The translations under genes were made by a program, and so were the position numbers. Under the pieces are notes generated by a model. That model ran no database searches. It saw only the letters and a list, made by a program, of their open reading frames with translations, and was not told the DNA's origin. DNA of 64,000 nucleotides from Sipunculus nudus. Lineage: Eukaryota; Annelida; Sipuncula; Golfingiida; Sipunculidae. The stretch is from contig CM049320.1 in NCBI GenBank assembly GCA_026874595.1, positions 43,160,714-43,224,713 on the forward strand, in the 5' to 3' direction. Shown in pieces: positions 35,535 to 47,819 of this stretch; position 1 is the stretch's first letter, and each line of letters starts with the position of its first letter.

Positions 35535-37409
35535 TCAGTCTTGAAATTTAAACAGTTTAACACACGCCATGGGCCCTGACTCGTGAAATATATTGTTCTG
35601 TGTCACCCAGAGAAAAGGATGCGTGTAAGCCAGGGCTCTAGGACAATGCAGGTGGTCTTCCTGCGTAACCAGATTCCTCACAAAAGTTCCGTCCCACTGG
35701 AACTCCACCAGTCTGTGGTTTTCACAGTCCGCCACCAGAAGGTTACCGTTGATGAGAAGTGTCACACAAGATGGATAGTTCAGTTGACCATCCCCGGAAC
35801 CAAGGCAGCCAAACTTCCGCTGGAGGACCCCACTCTCGTCATAGATGCAAATCTCGTGAGACTGTGGGTTAGTGCATACGTACTGGCAGGAGGAACCCAA
35901 GGTGACCCTGATAAAGCTGTTGAAGGTCCCGAAAATGACCTGGTGACGACCACTACCCTTCCTCAAGGGCCGTTTTTCTACGCCATTTTTATTTAAAATA
36001 AATATCATGTCGTCATCAACAATGAATTGCTGAAGTTTAGGTACAGCTGGGCATATTCCTATTATTGTTATTGGACACCTTGGTGTTAACTTCACCACGC
36101 ATGCTCCATCTAGCGGGACAAGATAAACATCTGTGCCATCTATGAAAGCAGCCCTGACCCGATTACTACCGTAAGGTTTTGTAATAGTTCCGTCAGTTTT
36201 GATGAGATGAGCCGCTCTGATGTCCTGCTCACACACCAGAACTGACCCGCACGGCAGGGCGTGGACCTTCATCGGGACGTGGATGTCCTGTGAGGGCCCG
36301 CACTCCACCGACAACAGCTGTTCAGGAACAGGCAGGGGTTGTGGGTTGGCACATTTGAAGACTTGGCAGGGTAGAACACACGCCTGGAGGTTGTACAAGG
36401 CTTCTTCAAGCTTCTGGATATGACACATAGAGGCGGATACCATGTGGACGCGGGGGATATTCCCTCGAGCTCTGGTTTTCTCAATACACTCATCGAGTTG
36501 GGCCCTCACCTTTTTAACTGTCTCAAGGCTTTCTATCGTACACTCTGGTAACATCTTGTGAGTTTCTTCAATTACACGTCTCCCCTCGACGCATGCTTCA
36601 CGATAGGTTTTGTAGACGGTGTCCATGGCCTCCTCATGCTGGGTTTCGTGTATTTTGATTATCTTGCTGATGTGTTCATCCATACTTGATCTCACCATCT
36701 CCCACGAAGACTTCAAAAGCGTGTGTCTGGCGTGTGTTAACGTACTCGCTTTAGTTACCTCTTTGTCTATTTCTTTTTCTATGTCTTCTAACATATACTG
36801 TAGTTTAATTTGTTTTTCTTGGATTCCGGGTTGGATAACCTTGCCACATTTAGATAAACTACACATTGTGTGATCCATGTGTTTATCGGCTATTGCACAG
36901 TCCACACACAGTTTCTCAATACACGTCAAGCACAAGTAAGAAACGTCAGCTCCGTGTTTCCGACATAGATCATGAACAAGTGAATGGTCAGAGAAAACCG
37001 GGATTTGAACGTGCTGCAACGCACATTCCATACAGAACCGGCGGGCACAGTTTCTGCACAGCGCGTTTATCGGTCGGGATACCCCGGTTTGTGAACATTT
37101 CTGACATAACAACCCGTGGGACAATGAATGCACGTCATCGCCGTCGATTATATCTTCATGAAAGTCGCATGACTCGTCGCGGGGATAAGCCGGCACTCCC
37201 TCGGCGGGCACGGTGGCGGTCATTTTGCAGATCGGACATTCCAGCTGGTGACGGGATTGCTTAGCGTGGGTGACTCGAGCGTCGTACCACCGCTGAAGAC
37301 AGGTCAGACAGAATGAATGTCGACAGGGCAGGTGTCGAGGATCTCTGAAGCTTTTACTGTTATAACACAAACAACAAACCAATGGTGAACTGTCACATTC
37401 TGTTGCCAT
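35535..37409 (-). CDS. TRIM protein: RING, two B-boxes, coiled coil, NHL-like propeller
   Basis: 624 aa in one coding exon. The ATG at 37409 (MATECDSSPLVCC) lies five bases after a good acceptor (ttttttttttgtttcag), so an upstream non-coding exon is likely; the frame's extension beyond that is intronic. RING finger: C12, C15, C29, H31, C34, C37, C58, C61, complete for zinc binding. B-box 1 is about 102-142, and B-box 2 about 149-180 with C149, H152, C160, C163, C168, C171, H177, H180. A coiled coil spans about 205-345. The C-terminal ~220 aa form NHL-like repeats (GSGDGQLNYPSCV, NGNLLVADCENHRLVEF). This is the TRIM2/3/56/71-like architecture: a likely E3 ubiquitin ligase that binds targets or RNA through the propeller. 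Such genes are greatly expanded in bivalves; ortholog and target are not assignable. Confidence 0.92.
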   Translation of the reverse strand: MATECDSSPLVCCLCYNSKSFRDPRHLPCRHSFCLTCLQRWYDARVTHAKQSRHQLECPICKMTATVPAEGVPAYPRDESCDFHEDIIDGDDVHSLSHGLLCQKCSQTGVSRPINALCRNCARRFCMECALQHVQIPVFSDHSLVHDLCRKHGADVSYLCLTCIEKLCVDCAIADKHMDHTMCSLSKCGKVIQPGIQEKQIKLQYMLEDIEKEIDKEVTKASTLTHARHTLLKSSWEMVRSSMDEHISKIIKIHETQHEEAMDTVYKTYREACVEGRRVIEETHKMLPECTIESLETVKKVRAQLDECIEKTRARGNIPRVHMVSASMCHIQKLEEALYNLQACVLPCQVFKCANPQPLPVPEQLLSVECGPSQDIHVPMKVHALPCGSVLVCEQDIRAAHLIKTDGTITKPYGSNRVRAAFIDGTDVYLVPLDGACVVKLTPRCPITIIGICPAVPKLQQFIVDDDMIFILNKNGVEKRPLRKGSGRHQVIFGTFNSFIRVTLGSSCQYVCTNPQSHEICIYDESGVLQRKFGCLGSGDGQLNYPSCVTLLINGNLLVADCENHRLVEFQWDGTFVRNLVTQEDHLHCPRALAYTHPFLWVTQNNIFHESGPMACVKLFKFQD

Positions 37410-38690
37410 TAGTCCTGAAACAAAAAAAAAGTATTTTAATTTCATACAGCTGAATCAACTAAAATACGGATTGATTAGCCCATACTTTCGATACATTAAG
37501 AGGAGACCATAGTCAGCAATATATGATTTTATTCTGTGTAAAAAAAACATGTAAAATCTAATATTTTAATGGACCATAAAGGTGCTGAATGTTAAAACTA
37601 CATCATTAAAAACCACGCCAGGTCCGTTTTTCGTATGCTCTTTTACGTTTTAGTGGTAATATGACTGGGGGCCTGGGCAGTCGCCCCGTGTGGCTATGAC
37701 AGTGGGTCATTATTGCCCGTCCAAAGTGGTTTTCTCCGAGTCTTCCGGTTTCCACGTCCCCTAACTGACCACCGAGGGCTAATATCCGAGCCATGGAGAG
37801 CGTTTCGTGTTAGTTATTATAGCTAGTTGTACAATCCGTGTGAGATAAATATAGTTTATATATGACTTTGATGGTCTCGTAATTTTAAACTTTTAATGTA
37901 TGTATATATAGTGTGGTCCTTGAGGATAGGAGACACATGGCTTGGCAAGTTAAGATTTTCCTTTTGTTTATTACGTTAAACCGTACTTTGTGGGCTGTGT
38001 GTGTCATCTTAGAGTTATGGAAATGTTATAGAACTCGTTTGAAACATCCGTTCTAAATTATTAACTAGTAGTTAAGACACCCGGGGGGAAATTACAGCTC
38101 TAAAACATGTAGTCCTAAGACAATCTACCAATGTCTGCAATCAGGTTGGCAAGTCATACATGACCTACGGGTTACTTTTTGTGTACTTCAAGGTTGCCGC
38201 GTGACCAGGGTGGCCTGTACTCGTAGTGTTCTGCACACAGGTGACGTCTAATTGATTATGATGTCTAGGATTATCGACCAGGACATTCTCCAGTATTCAC
38301 AGGAACCTCACGTGCATGTCATGTGACATTACACTTATCGATAAGAACCTGCCTCGTCGATTTGAGCCGCTAGCTGCCTGGTGCATGTGTTTCTCCCAAT
38401 ATAAAATTTAGAATACATTTTGTCATATTTGGAAAGACTGGATGAAGCCTTTAACAAAGTGTGGCAATGCGTATATGCCGACTGAGTTTACAAATAAAGT
38501 TCTAGTTTAATTGCACATTTTTTATAGAAAGGGTGTATATGCAGGTAGGCTCTTCTTAAAAGCTCAAACCTACTTGGCACCTCAACAGTCCCACGATCGT
38601 TGCTACAGTTATCCTACTCATTTACGTACACTCAAAAACACACATATTCACGCAAAACATGCAATCTATATATTGCCGATATATATCTAT
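37410..38690. other. Upstream of TRIM gene, no coding exon seen
   Basis: Should contain the 5' non-coding exon and promoter of the TRIM gene. The 62-codon minus frame at 37606-37794 has no recognisable domain and no matching donor in phase. Confidence 0.5.
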
Positions 38691-39765
38691 AGTCCCACAC
38701 CACTACCTCCTTATCTCATCTGTCAATACCCCCAACCCCACTACCTCATTCTCTTATCTGTCCAAACCCCAAAACCACTACCTCCCAATCTCATCTGTCC
38801 ATACCCAAACACTACCACCTCCCATATTTCATCTAATCATACCCTAACACCACCACCTCCTAATCTCATCTGTCAATACCCAAAAAAAAACACTACCTAC
38901 ATATCTCACCTGCCCATAGACCCACACATCTACCTCCTAATCCCATCTGTCCATACCCCTACACCACTATCTTGTAATCTCATCTGTCCATATCCCCTAA
39001 CCACTACGTCATGATCTCATCTGTCCATACCTCCACAATACTACCTCCTAATCTCCTCTGTCCATACCCCCAAACCATTACCTCCTAATCTGTCCATACC
39101 CCAACATCACTACTTCCTAGTCTGTCCATACCCCCACACATCATTCCTCTAATCTCACCTGTCCATACCGCACACCAATACTTACCTTATCTCATCTGTC
39201 CATAACCACACAACTACCTCCTGATCTCATCTGTCCATACCCCACACCACTACCTCCCTACTCTCATCTGTCCATATCCCAACAACACTACCTCCTTACT
39301 CATCTGTCAATACCCCGAACCACTACCTCCTAATCACCTCTGTCCACACCCACACCACTACTCCCTAATTTAATCTGTCCATACCCCCACAACACTACCT
39401 CCTAATATGTCCATACATTGAACCACTACCTCCTCAACTTATCTGTCCACACCTCCCCACACAACTTCCTCCAAATATCATCTGTCCATACCCAAACACC
39501 ATGCACTACCTCCTAATCTCATCTATTCATATCCCAAAATCACTTCATCCTTATCTCATCTCTTCATACCCTACACCACTACCTCCCTTATCTCATCTGT
39601 CTATAACCACACACCACTTCCTCCTAATCTCATCAGTCCAGACCCCCACACCACTACCTCCTAATCTCATCAGTCCATACCCCAAACCACTACCTCCCTT
39701 ATCTCATCTGTCTACCTCCTAATCTCATCTGTTCATACCCCAACGCCACCAGCTTCTAATCTATG
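38690..39765. repeat. Pyrimidine-rich minisatellite, about 33-bp unit, about 30 copies
   Basis: Tandem units of the type cactacctcctaatctcatc tgtccatacccc with many small length changes. Strongly strand-asymmetric (C/T against A/G). The plus-strand frames at 38511-39014 and 39501-39722 are translations of the array. Confidence 0.92.
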
Positions 39766-39779
39766 AAACAAACGTTTTG

Positions 39780-40850
39780 CTTGCTGCCCAATGAAAATGA
39801 CATAAAACCGCTGCCACCATTTTTTATCGTCCTTTACATCAAGAAAACAAGCTTATTTTAAGTGAATCAGGTCCAATCAGCGTAATGTAACGAAACCATT
39901 TTTATCCGGTACCAAAATGTAAATAAACGAGGCAAGCATGCAGGGTCTTAATGATAAACGGCATTCAAATTCAAGCTATATTAGATTCGCCACCTCTACA
40001 ATTCATCCATGTTAAAAGTGTGAAGACGTGGTGTTTGACTTTCATGGTGGCACTTTTTTGTATATGTATAAAATTCAGTTTTACTTGTACACCATGCTTC
40101 GTACGTTTATGTAATTTGTTATATAACATATATTTATCATAAACGAGTTAAGCTGACGATACTTACTGTATTGCTACACATCTGGGCGGGCCGTTAGACC
40201 CCTTCAGGCGCCTTGTCTGTCTGATCAGGTCTCACACATGTATATCAATGAACAAACCTACCTGTCACTTGGCCGAGCGCCGCGTATCGATACTCCTTAT
40301 CTACAAAGACATATCGATGACGAGTCCGTGCTCCCCTGGCATGTCGGTGTTTGTTGTTCTGTAAGATAACCTGACCGATTGATCGAACTACAAGTAATCT
40401 GTTAATGTGACTTTCTAACACTGCCATGGAACCTGTTTGTGTTACCAACTGCAAGAATTAATTCGGCCTGCTAACACAGATTGTGTAGTGTTTCATTAAA
40501 ACTGGGTGTGGGTCTATGTGTAATACTCTGCATCAGAAAGCACCCTGAAAGACTGGAATTTGTGACTGGGTTAAGTAGGCGAATATTCAAAAGTCTTTTA
40601 TGAGAAGGTAAATATCAAACTAACTGGAAGCAAAGTGTCTAATTGTTACATCAGACCTACCTGAAACCACTCTTATCTATATTTGGACCTATCCATTAAA
40701 TGACCACCCCTATGGTAAAGTAGGCCGTCTTGGGAGTCAAAACAGTAGGGTCATTCACTTTTTCTCTAACGCTTGAATGAAACAAACGTTGGCCCGGCAA
40801 GCCACTTTAACGTGCTAAGGAGCCAAACGTAACGGTGGCTGATTTAGGAC
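39780..40850. other. Intergenic region, no gene seen
   Basis: No repeat array and no recognisable coding exon; frames at 39951-40142 and 40245-40454 are unsupported. Confidence 0.5.
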
Positions 40851-40862
40851 ACAGAAAAAAAA

Positions 40863-42479
40863 ATTATCTCGAGATCTCGAGATAACATCTCGAGATCTCG
40901 ACATAAGGTTCGCAAAAAAAAAAATTTAGGAAGCAAAAAAAATTTTAGAAAGCCAAAAAATTTTAGGAAGCAAAAAAAAAATTTTAGAAAGCAAAAAAAA
41001 AATTGTTACAAAGCAAAAAAAAATTTTAAGAAACAACAAAAAAAATTTAGGAAGCAAAAAAAAAAATTAGGAAGCAAAAAAAAATATATATCTCGATATC
41101 TCCAGATAAAATGTCACACTTGTACGAACCATTCGAAGCTGAATTGACATAAAGCAAAGCAACATTAAAGGGACATTATACGTTAATAGTGCTTACTATT
41201 GCAATTATAAAACAAAAACCATGTATACTGTGTTTAACTGAACGGTAATACAATATAATTAATTTAAAATCAATCAAGTTTTTATATTCCTTAAGATAAG
41301 GCGAGTTGAAGAATAGTTCAATATAAATTCAATATTTAATTATTCATATCCGTAAGGAAGATGTCAAAGCCTGAATAAACTGAAACATTTTACCTGAACG
41401 GCGGATTCAGAGCCATGCTGTTAAATCACTCATATAGAAATGTTTAGGTCTGCATGCATGCATTGTTGGTACCTTATTATTTTAAATATACAAAAAATAT
41501 GAGCTTCTTTTGTATAATTTCTTTCAGCTTTTGTTTTTATTGAAATGGTGTGTTGTTTTATGGAACATGTATTAGAGCATCATAAATTAAAATATGCTAA
41601 AAATGTTTACTGTTTTTTTCGGATAGGTACGCTGGGGGTGGGGTTGGGGTGGGGTGGTGATTAAGCCCCTAAACCCCAAGTCTTGTTCCATTATAGCCAC
41701 AACTATAGCTCAGATTACCTTTAGTCAACCTATCTTCATAAATGTGTTATATTCATAAATAAACGGCTTAAATATTTCGATCATCTCTCATCATGATTTT
41801 TCTTCAGCAAAATGCTCTGCTTTGATCTAAAAGTTGCTATTCACCTGCCTTATTTATAGAATCTTTGTAATACAGGCTTACTCTGCATATACATATTAAA
41901 GAAGTGAAGGTAATCATAAACAAAATCTAGGTAAACATAATCTATTAAACCTTTCATAAAAATGAGCCAATCCCATGGGTAAAGGCGGTGTCTTTGTCTA
42001 TATCCACGTGTTTTTATAACATGGGTCGGGGGGAGGGGGGGGGGGGTGCAAAAATTGTCACCGATCGTAATAGATAGACGTCCGGCAGAAACATCTGGCT
42101 TCAATTCAGAGAGTACAGAGTTCTGTAAATGACAAATACTGCATTGCTTCACATGCTCTAACGAATATCAACTAGTGATCTTTCAATTACTCGGTTACAT
42201 GTTTTTATCTGTATGTTAACACTTGCTCAAGTGCCTTGTGTACAAGTAGCCTGTAGATAAAATGTTTATACGTCAAAGTGGCGTTATAAGACCCATTCCC
42301 AGCTAGGGTTACATTTATTTTTTTTTTGCTTCCTAAATATTTTTTTTTTTACTTACTAAATTTTTTTTTGCTTCCTAAATTTTTTTTTTTTCCTAAAATT
42401 TTTTGATTGCTTCCTAAAATTTTTTTTTTGCGAATTCTATGTCGAGATCTCGAGATGTTATCTCGAGATCTCGAGATAA
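40863..42479. mobile_element. Non-autonomous TIR element with palindromic ends (atctcgagatctcgagat)
   Basis: The left end (ttatctcgagatctcgagat, then aacatctcgagatctcgac) is repeated inverted at the right end (42437-42479). Inward of both ends are arrays of short gcaaaaaaaaatttaggaa units, which also match inverted. The internal ~1.2 kb is AT-rich and non-coding. A fragment of the same end occurs near 14250. Confidence 0.8.
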
Positions 42480-43146
42480 ATAGGGGAAATCCGTGTAATT
42501 TGGACCCCTTAAAGAAAATCTTGGAAAATTTTAAATATATGAAACACATAAAAATTGTAAAATCATTTTTATTGAGGAACCTGGTACAAGAACACTTTCC
42601 TGTAAAAGTAGACTTGCAAAATTAATATTACCGACTTTAAACTCAGTGACAAAAATAATTAATTCTGGTCCATATTACACACTCTGAATGTAATATGGAC
42701 CACATAAAAGTGTAATTTGGACCATTACCTCAACATATTCAAATAAAGTTAATATCCAATTTTAAAGCAGAAATATTATTTTATACTCTTAAATGACCAA
42801 TAATGAAGAAAAACATATATCTAAGCATAAAAGCAAAAAATGTTTTCCAATTTATCATGAAAGAAAAAGACTTATAAAACACATATCGTCGATAATATTT
42901 ACTGTAAATACAGCTTGCATGGAGGAAAAAAAATTACGAGACAGAACATAATACTACAGTTACAATTGAAATTTTTAATTTAAGTTAAAATCCACTTCAA
43001 AAACGGAAATGTTATTTTAACACATTTATTTACCTATATATGCACGAAGAAGAACATGTTTTCTATTTATTCCTCAATGTGTGTGCACTCTCCTGTACAG
43101 GACTGTAATAGACTATACCCCCTCCCCATATCGATCCCATATATGC

Positions 43147-43194
<48 letters not shown>

Positions 43195-43198
<4 letters not shown>

Positions 43199-44046
43199 AC
43201 GGAACCTAATAACAACAGATCACGTAGTCGTGACGAGCATAAATTTTGTTACGGAGATAAATAAAAGTCAGATTCTGTAACATTAGGCAGCGTGAAATGT
43301 CTAGGGAATGAATAAAGAAGTGAGTGGTATTTTTTTTTTTGTTAACAAATAATTATAATTTATTCTTAAAAAAATTCTTCATTACAATAAACTAAATCAA
43401 TACAATTGCACAGTAAAACAACAGCTTAACAGTAAATCAATACAATAACACAGTATAATAAGTAAATTGTACAGTACCAGAGTGTCCAGATCCTAGGCTT
43501 TTCTGGCTACCACCACTGTCACAAGTCCTTTAAAACATGTAATCCAGATGAACAGTTCGCGTTAATCTTCTCAGAGAATTCAATCCCGAAATCAATCTTG
43601 TTGTAATCCAAAAGTGAGTTCTGGTAAGAGTCCCAAAGGCAAACTGAAGATTGAATAAAATCTGTTACCAAGTTCGAAGAATATCTCTCAGTGCTGCAAT
43701 TATCGGAAAGGTCCACAAACTGACTCACACTCTTCCGTCTCCGTAGGAATATTTCTGTCTCCCCTCGGCTCTATAAACACAGCCCTCATTTATAACTTTT
43801 TCACCCAAAGTCCAGAGACTTCTTTTTCACGAACAATCCAAAGAAGACAACAATACATAATACACACGCGCCGAAAGAATAGACCTGACATTCCAGACTA
43901 AAACAAAGAACGCTGTGTTTCTACACCTCAAAGTTCAACCAGTACGGATTACACCGAGCGCTGTATCTCTACACGCCATAGCAACTCCCTACGTCTGCGC
44001 TACACGAATCAGAATGTCAACAGCGCACAATAAAAGAGACACCTGT

Positions 44047-44050
<4 letters not shown>
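43195..44050 (+). mobile_element. Solo gypsy LTR, 856 bp
   Basis: Bounded by TGTTACGG and CTGTAACA, flanked on both sides by (AT)n. Matches the 3' LTR at 24121-25041. No internal region or second LTR is present, as expected after LTR-LTR recombination. Confidence 0.87.
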
Positions 44051-44124
<74 letters not shown>

Positions 44125-44128
44125 GTAT
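44051..44128. repeat. (AT)n(GT)n(AT)n microsatellite
   Basis: Compound tract following the solo LTR; the matching AT tract at 43147-43194 precedes it. Confidence 0.93.
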
Positions 44129-44224
44129 GTCGTCGGATGCCCACTTGCCATATTTGCCTTTTGCTTTCCTGGATGCCCGCGTAGTAATGTCGGCTAGTAC
44201 TAGCCCTTTAAATGTGCCTTCGGT

Positions 44225-44525
44225 TGTGTAAAGGAATGTTTCCCTGTGCGCGTATATGCGTATGAGCGTGTATTCGCGTAAAACAATAGGTGTGTTTCCA
44301 TGTGCCCGTATATGCGTATATGCGTGAACTGGCAGACGTAGGCCTATATATTTGTACAGTGGATGGAGCAGGCCTTCCACAATAAGATGCTGAAGAAACG
44401 TCATTATACCCCGAATCCTGTGGCGATTTTCACGCATATACGCTGACGGACACATGGAAACACCCCAGGTACAAAATCATATGAGTGATTTTTCACGCAT
44501 ATGCGCATATACGTGCATATGGAAT
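44225..44525. repeat. Inverted-repeat segment with gcgtatatgcgt motifs
   Basis: Left gtttccctgtgcgcgtatatgcg and right cgcatatacgtgcatatggaatcac are approximate inverted copies about 300 bp apart, with further internal copies. A related segment (gtttccaggtgcgcg ... tatgcgtgaaaat) lies at 54266-54390. Probably a small MITE family. Confidence 0.55.
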
Positions 44526-45435
44526 CACCCGGCCCTTAAGTCAATTGCAAGTGTAATCTAGGAGAAGGAAGTAAATCGAATGATATTTTCCTTTGATGTG
44601 TAAAATGAACCACCTGTGTGTAATTTGGACCACCGGTCCATATTACACCATAGGGCCTGGTCCATATTACACACAGGAAGTCGATATGCAGATTTTGACC
44701 CTGACCTTATTTACATATTATTAGCCAAAATCAAATTGGCCAGTTCTAGACCAATGTTATAAAGCTGTGTAATGTTGGGACATGATGGGATCTTCATTGA
44801 ATAACAGTCAGAATACTTCGATATTTATATGCATGGAAAATAAGAACAAACTATGAAATTAACATCTTCAAGTTGAATATTTGCCAACACTTGCACCTAG
44901 CTTTCCTGCACCGTCATTGGATGCTTCCAAATGGTCGATGCTACAGTGACGAACTTGTCTCGTTTTGGTACTATTTTCCCAAATATGGAAATTTTGGGTG
45001 TTTCAAATTACACGGTGGTCCAAATTACACGGATTTCGTTGGACTCGAGTCCGGGCTCGGATAGTGTGGACTCGACTACATCATTACTGTTGTGTTGTTT
45101 TATTTATCTGAGGAGAAAATCCTACAAGGTAACGGAGCGTGATAAACCTATGTCTGCCTGAAATCAGATAACGACCCGAGAATGATATTCCTACAACTAA
45201 ACAATATTCACGTCTAGCATATTACCTTTTCTTGCGATGAGAGAGGTCAGCCGGAATTCGACCCGATTTTTGCGGGATGGCGTTTCCATATGACGAGTTA
45301 ACTTGCGTAGTTTCGTATGGATGGTTCTGCGATAAATGTCAAATTTTCTTATAAATGTGCAAAATAACGCCTAAGAACACACTTTGCAAACTTCCCGTCA
45401 ATTCAAGACCAAAAAAGGAGCAATACTAAGGTACA

Positions 45436-46900
45436 ATACTAATGCACGCAGACAGAGTATCGCAACCACAGAGTGTAGTATGATAAGAGGGCGCACGCGC
45501 TATCTAACCAATGGTGAGGGATCGACGGCAGCGCCCCCGTGTGGCGAGGAAGACGGCATAGATGGTGAGCCGGTTTGGCCCTCGTCTAGCAGAAACCACT
45601 GTGACGGTGCCCACATTAGTTCTAAGTCCAACAACCGAAAAGGAAGGGACACATCACTAATTTCGTTTTACAAAGGAATCGGAGATGTAAGAGTAACTCT
45701 TACTTCAATTATTTCAACTTTTTCATGTAATTTTGTTATGCTTGTGGGCGAAAATAGGAACAGTTACCGGGTGAGACGCTGCAGCTGTAAACCTGAATCG
45801 TTCCCGTGCCTTAAGCTATTTCAAGTATAGAATGTAAATCGACTTGCCCTAGAAATATAAGAAATACAGTTTCAAATAATGTGGTTCTTTTCATGCAAAG
45901 TTGATGTTATAATTAATAGGCACGGCCATATTATGCAGCCGCAGCTCAGTGAATGTTTGGTCCCACTTGAAAAGTTAAAAGCACATTAATTTTTTGGCAG
46001 GTCTTGTTTTCATTTCCCAGTCGCATAAATACGAGGGGCATGGGGATATATATCCCCCACATTTTAGCAATGGCGGATGGTCAGAGTAATCATCCTCCTG
46101 AAACCTAGTTTAAGAATTGCCATATATTAAAAACATACTTTATTTTTTTTTTAAGTTTATAGTCAAATGTAATATATTTTAAATGTGTCACACAGACAAT
46201 AAAACTAAAAGTTGTGTGTGTGTATATATATAAATATGTTATTGTATATATATATATATATATATATATCCCTAATTTGATTACCTTCCCAAACTTGAGT
46301 CATCTACGCCCCCCGCCCCCCCCCCCCCCCCATGATAAATTATTACCAAGTGTGTCTGGTAATATTAAAGTAAAGATATTTACCACTCCCCTTTATTTTA
46401 AAGGTTACAGTCTGAGAAGTATAAAAATTGTACTGTTGAAAGGTCTTTAAACATTACAAAGAAGTCTTTTTTTCTGCTGACAGATTCTCCTTATATTCTT
46501 AGGGGTATTAAGGGCACATAATTATAGATGATACATTTGCTTTCTTCAATTTTTTGGTCAAATTTTACACTCTTTGCCACGACCATGAAATATTACATAG
46601 ATTACTCCCTAAAAATACTAATGCATGCAGACAGAGTACTAAAATCGTCAAATATTACATAGATTACTCCCTAACAAAATACTAATGCATGCAGACAGAG
46701 TACCACAACCGTCAATTTTAACATAGATTACTCCCAAACAAAATACTAATGCATGCAGACAGACTACCAAAATAGTCAAATATAACATAGATTACTCCCT
46801 AACAAAATACTAATGCATGCAAACAGAGTACTACAACCGTCAAATATAACGATCACTCCCTAACAAAAAACTAATGCATGCAGACAGAGTATCCCGTTCC
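45436..46900. repeat. 64-bp minisatellite with an outlying copy
   Basis: About five units of 64 bp (core actaatgcatgcagacagagta) at 46581-46893, and one isolated copy at 45436-45480. The DNA between is ordinary, with a C-run at about 46311-46331 and AT tracts near 46220-46270. Frames at 45384-45830 and 46214-46450 are not supported as genes. Confidence 0.8.
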
Positions 46901-47072
46901 CTACAATTAGTTTTTTTAGGAGACACAAGGTGGCGCAGCGCTGGCATCCTAGTGTACCTCAGCCTCTTCCACAGGCTCACCAACCCCCATGCAAGTACTG
47001 CAGAGTTGCTGCAGACCCTGCGGACAAAGATGAATTTGAGCCATTGATATTATAATACCCGTACCAGCCTCC

Positions 47073-47595
47073 TTGCTTGTAGTTGTGGGCAGATACTGCC
47101 ACTTCAGTATCCAAAGTAAAAAGTTAGTTCTAACTTTTAAACTGACAGCTGATATGTAATTTTTCTATGGGAAATATAATACAAATTGTTGAAAATTTGC
47201 AAAATGGTATTCTGACTTTTGCAATAGTAAATAATATGTCCAACACAAACATTACTGATCCTGGGGCTAAACGGAGGACAATTAGGAGCAGGAACAATCT
47301 AATATGCAAAACACAAGGGCGCCCCTGGTGGCAGATGTCATGCAGGCAGCCATATTTGCTGTTGACATTTTTCAGACGACAGCACTCCAGGTGGTTTCAA
47401 ATCCACAACATCAAAAGTTTATAATCTTAGACTACTAATATATGCTGGGGATACATTATGCCAGTCTAACATACTAATCGGATTTTAATGCATACATTTT
47501 GCGGATAAAAGGTTAGAAGCTGTCAGTTTAAAAGTTAGAACTAACTTTTTACTTTGGATACTGAAGTGGAGGAATCTGACTTCCACTACAAGCAA
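47073..47595. mobile_element. MITE, 523 bp, with long imperfect TIRs of about 75 bp
   Basis: The left arm (ttgcttgtag ... cacttcagtatccaaagtaa ... aactgacagct) is matched inverted by the right arm (agctgtcagtttaaaagtta ... ggatactgaagtg ... ctacaagcaa). The inner 53 bp are nearly perfect; the outer 20 bp are diverged. The 85-codon frame inside has no recognisable protein. Confidence 0.85.
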
Positions 47596-47731
47596 TGAAG
47601 CATGTAGGGTATGCTACCGCCAGATTTAAGCCTGTTTTACCTAACATTTGACCCATTTACTGACCCACTTTCATGGTCTGTACTCGATCCCTGGGCCTTC
47701 ATTTCCTATGTCGGCATGCATGAATGGTTAA

Positions 47732-47760
47732 ACCCCCCCCCCCCCCCCCCCCCCCCCCCA
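47732..47760. repeat. Poly-C run of about 28
   Basis: Uninterrupted C homopolymer followed by atatcatccgggtaatc. Prone to length error. Confidence 0.9.
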
Positions 47761-47819
47761 TATCATCCGGGTAATCGATTTGCATAACAATGAAATGACC
47801 TCAATAGACACCTTTGCAT

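Larger units (their letters stand above)
42484..45037. mobile_element. TIR element with gaaatccgtgtaatttggacc ends, host of a solo LTR
   Basis: The left end gaaatccgtgtaatttggacc (42484 on) is matched inverted by ggtccaaattacacggatttc ending near 45037. Further copies of gtgtaatttggacca and its complement lie at about 42665-42725, 44620-44680 and 45010, making subterminal arrays. The solo LTR at 43195-44050 lies inside. No ORF of its own is seen. It starts within 5 bp of the end of the previous element. Confidence 0.7.

Noticed and set aside
35583-37264. Plus-strand frames of up to 137 codons
   Set aside because: Antisense shadows of the TRIM gene, whose minus-strand frame has complete zinc-finger motifs.
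38511-39722. Pro/Ser/Thr-rich plus-strand proteins
   Set aside because: Translations of the pyrimidine-rich minisatellite.
45384-45830. 148-codon plus-strand frame
   Set aside because: No recognisable domain or splice context, and its start overlaps an isolated copy of the 64-bp repeat.
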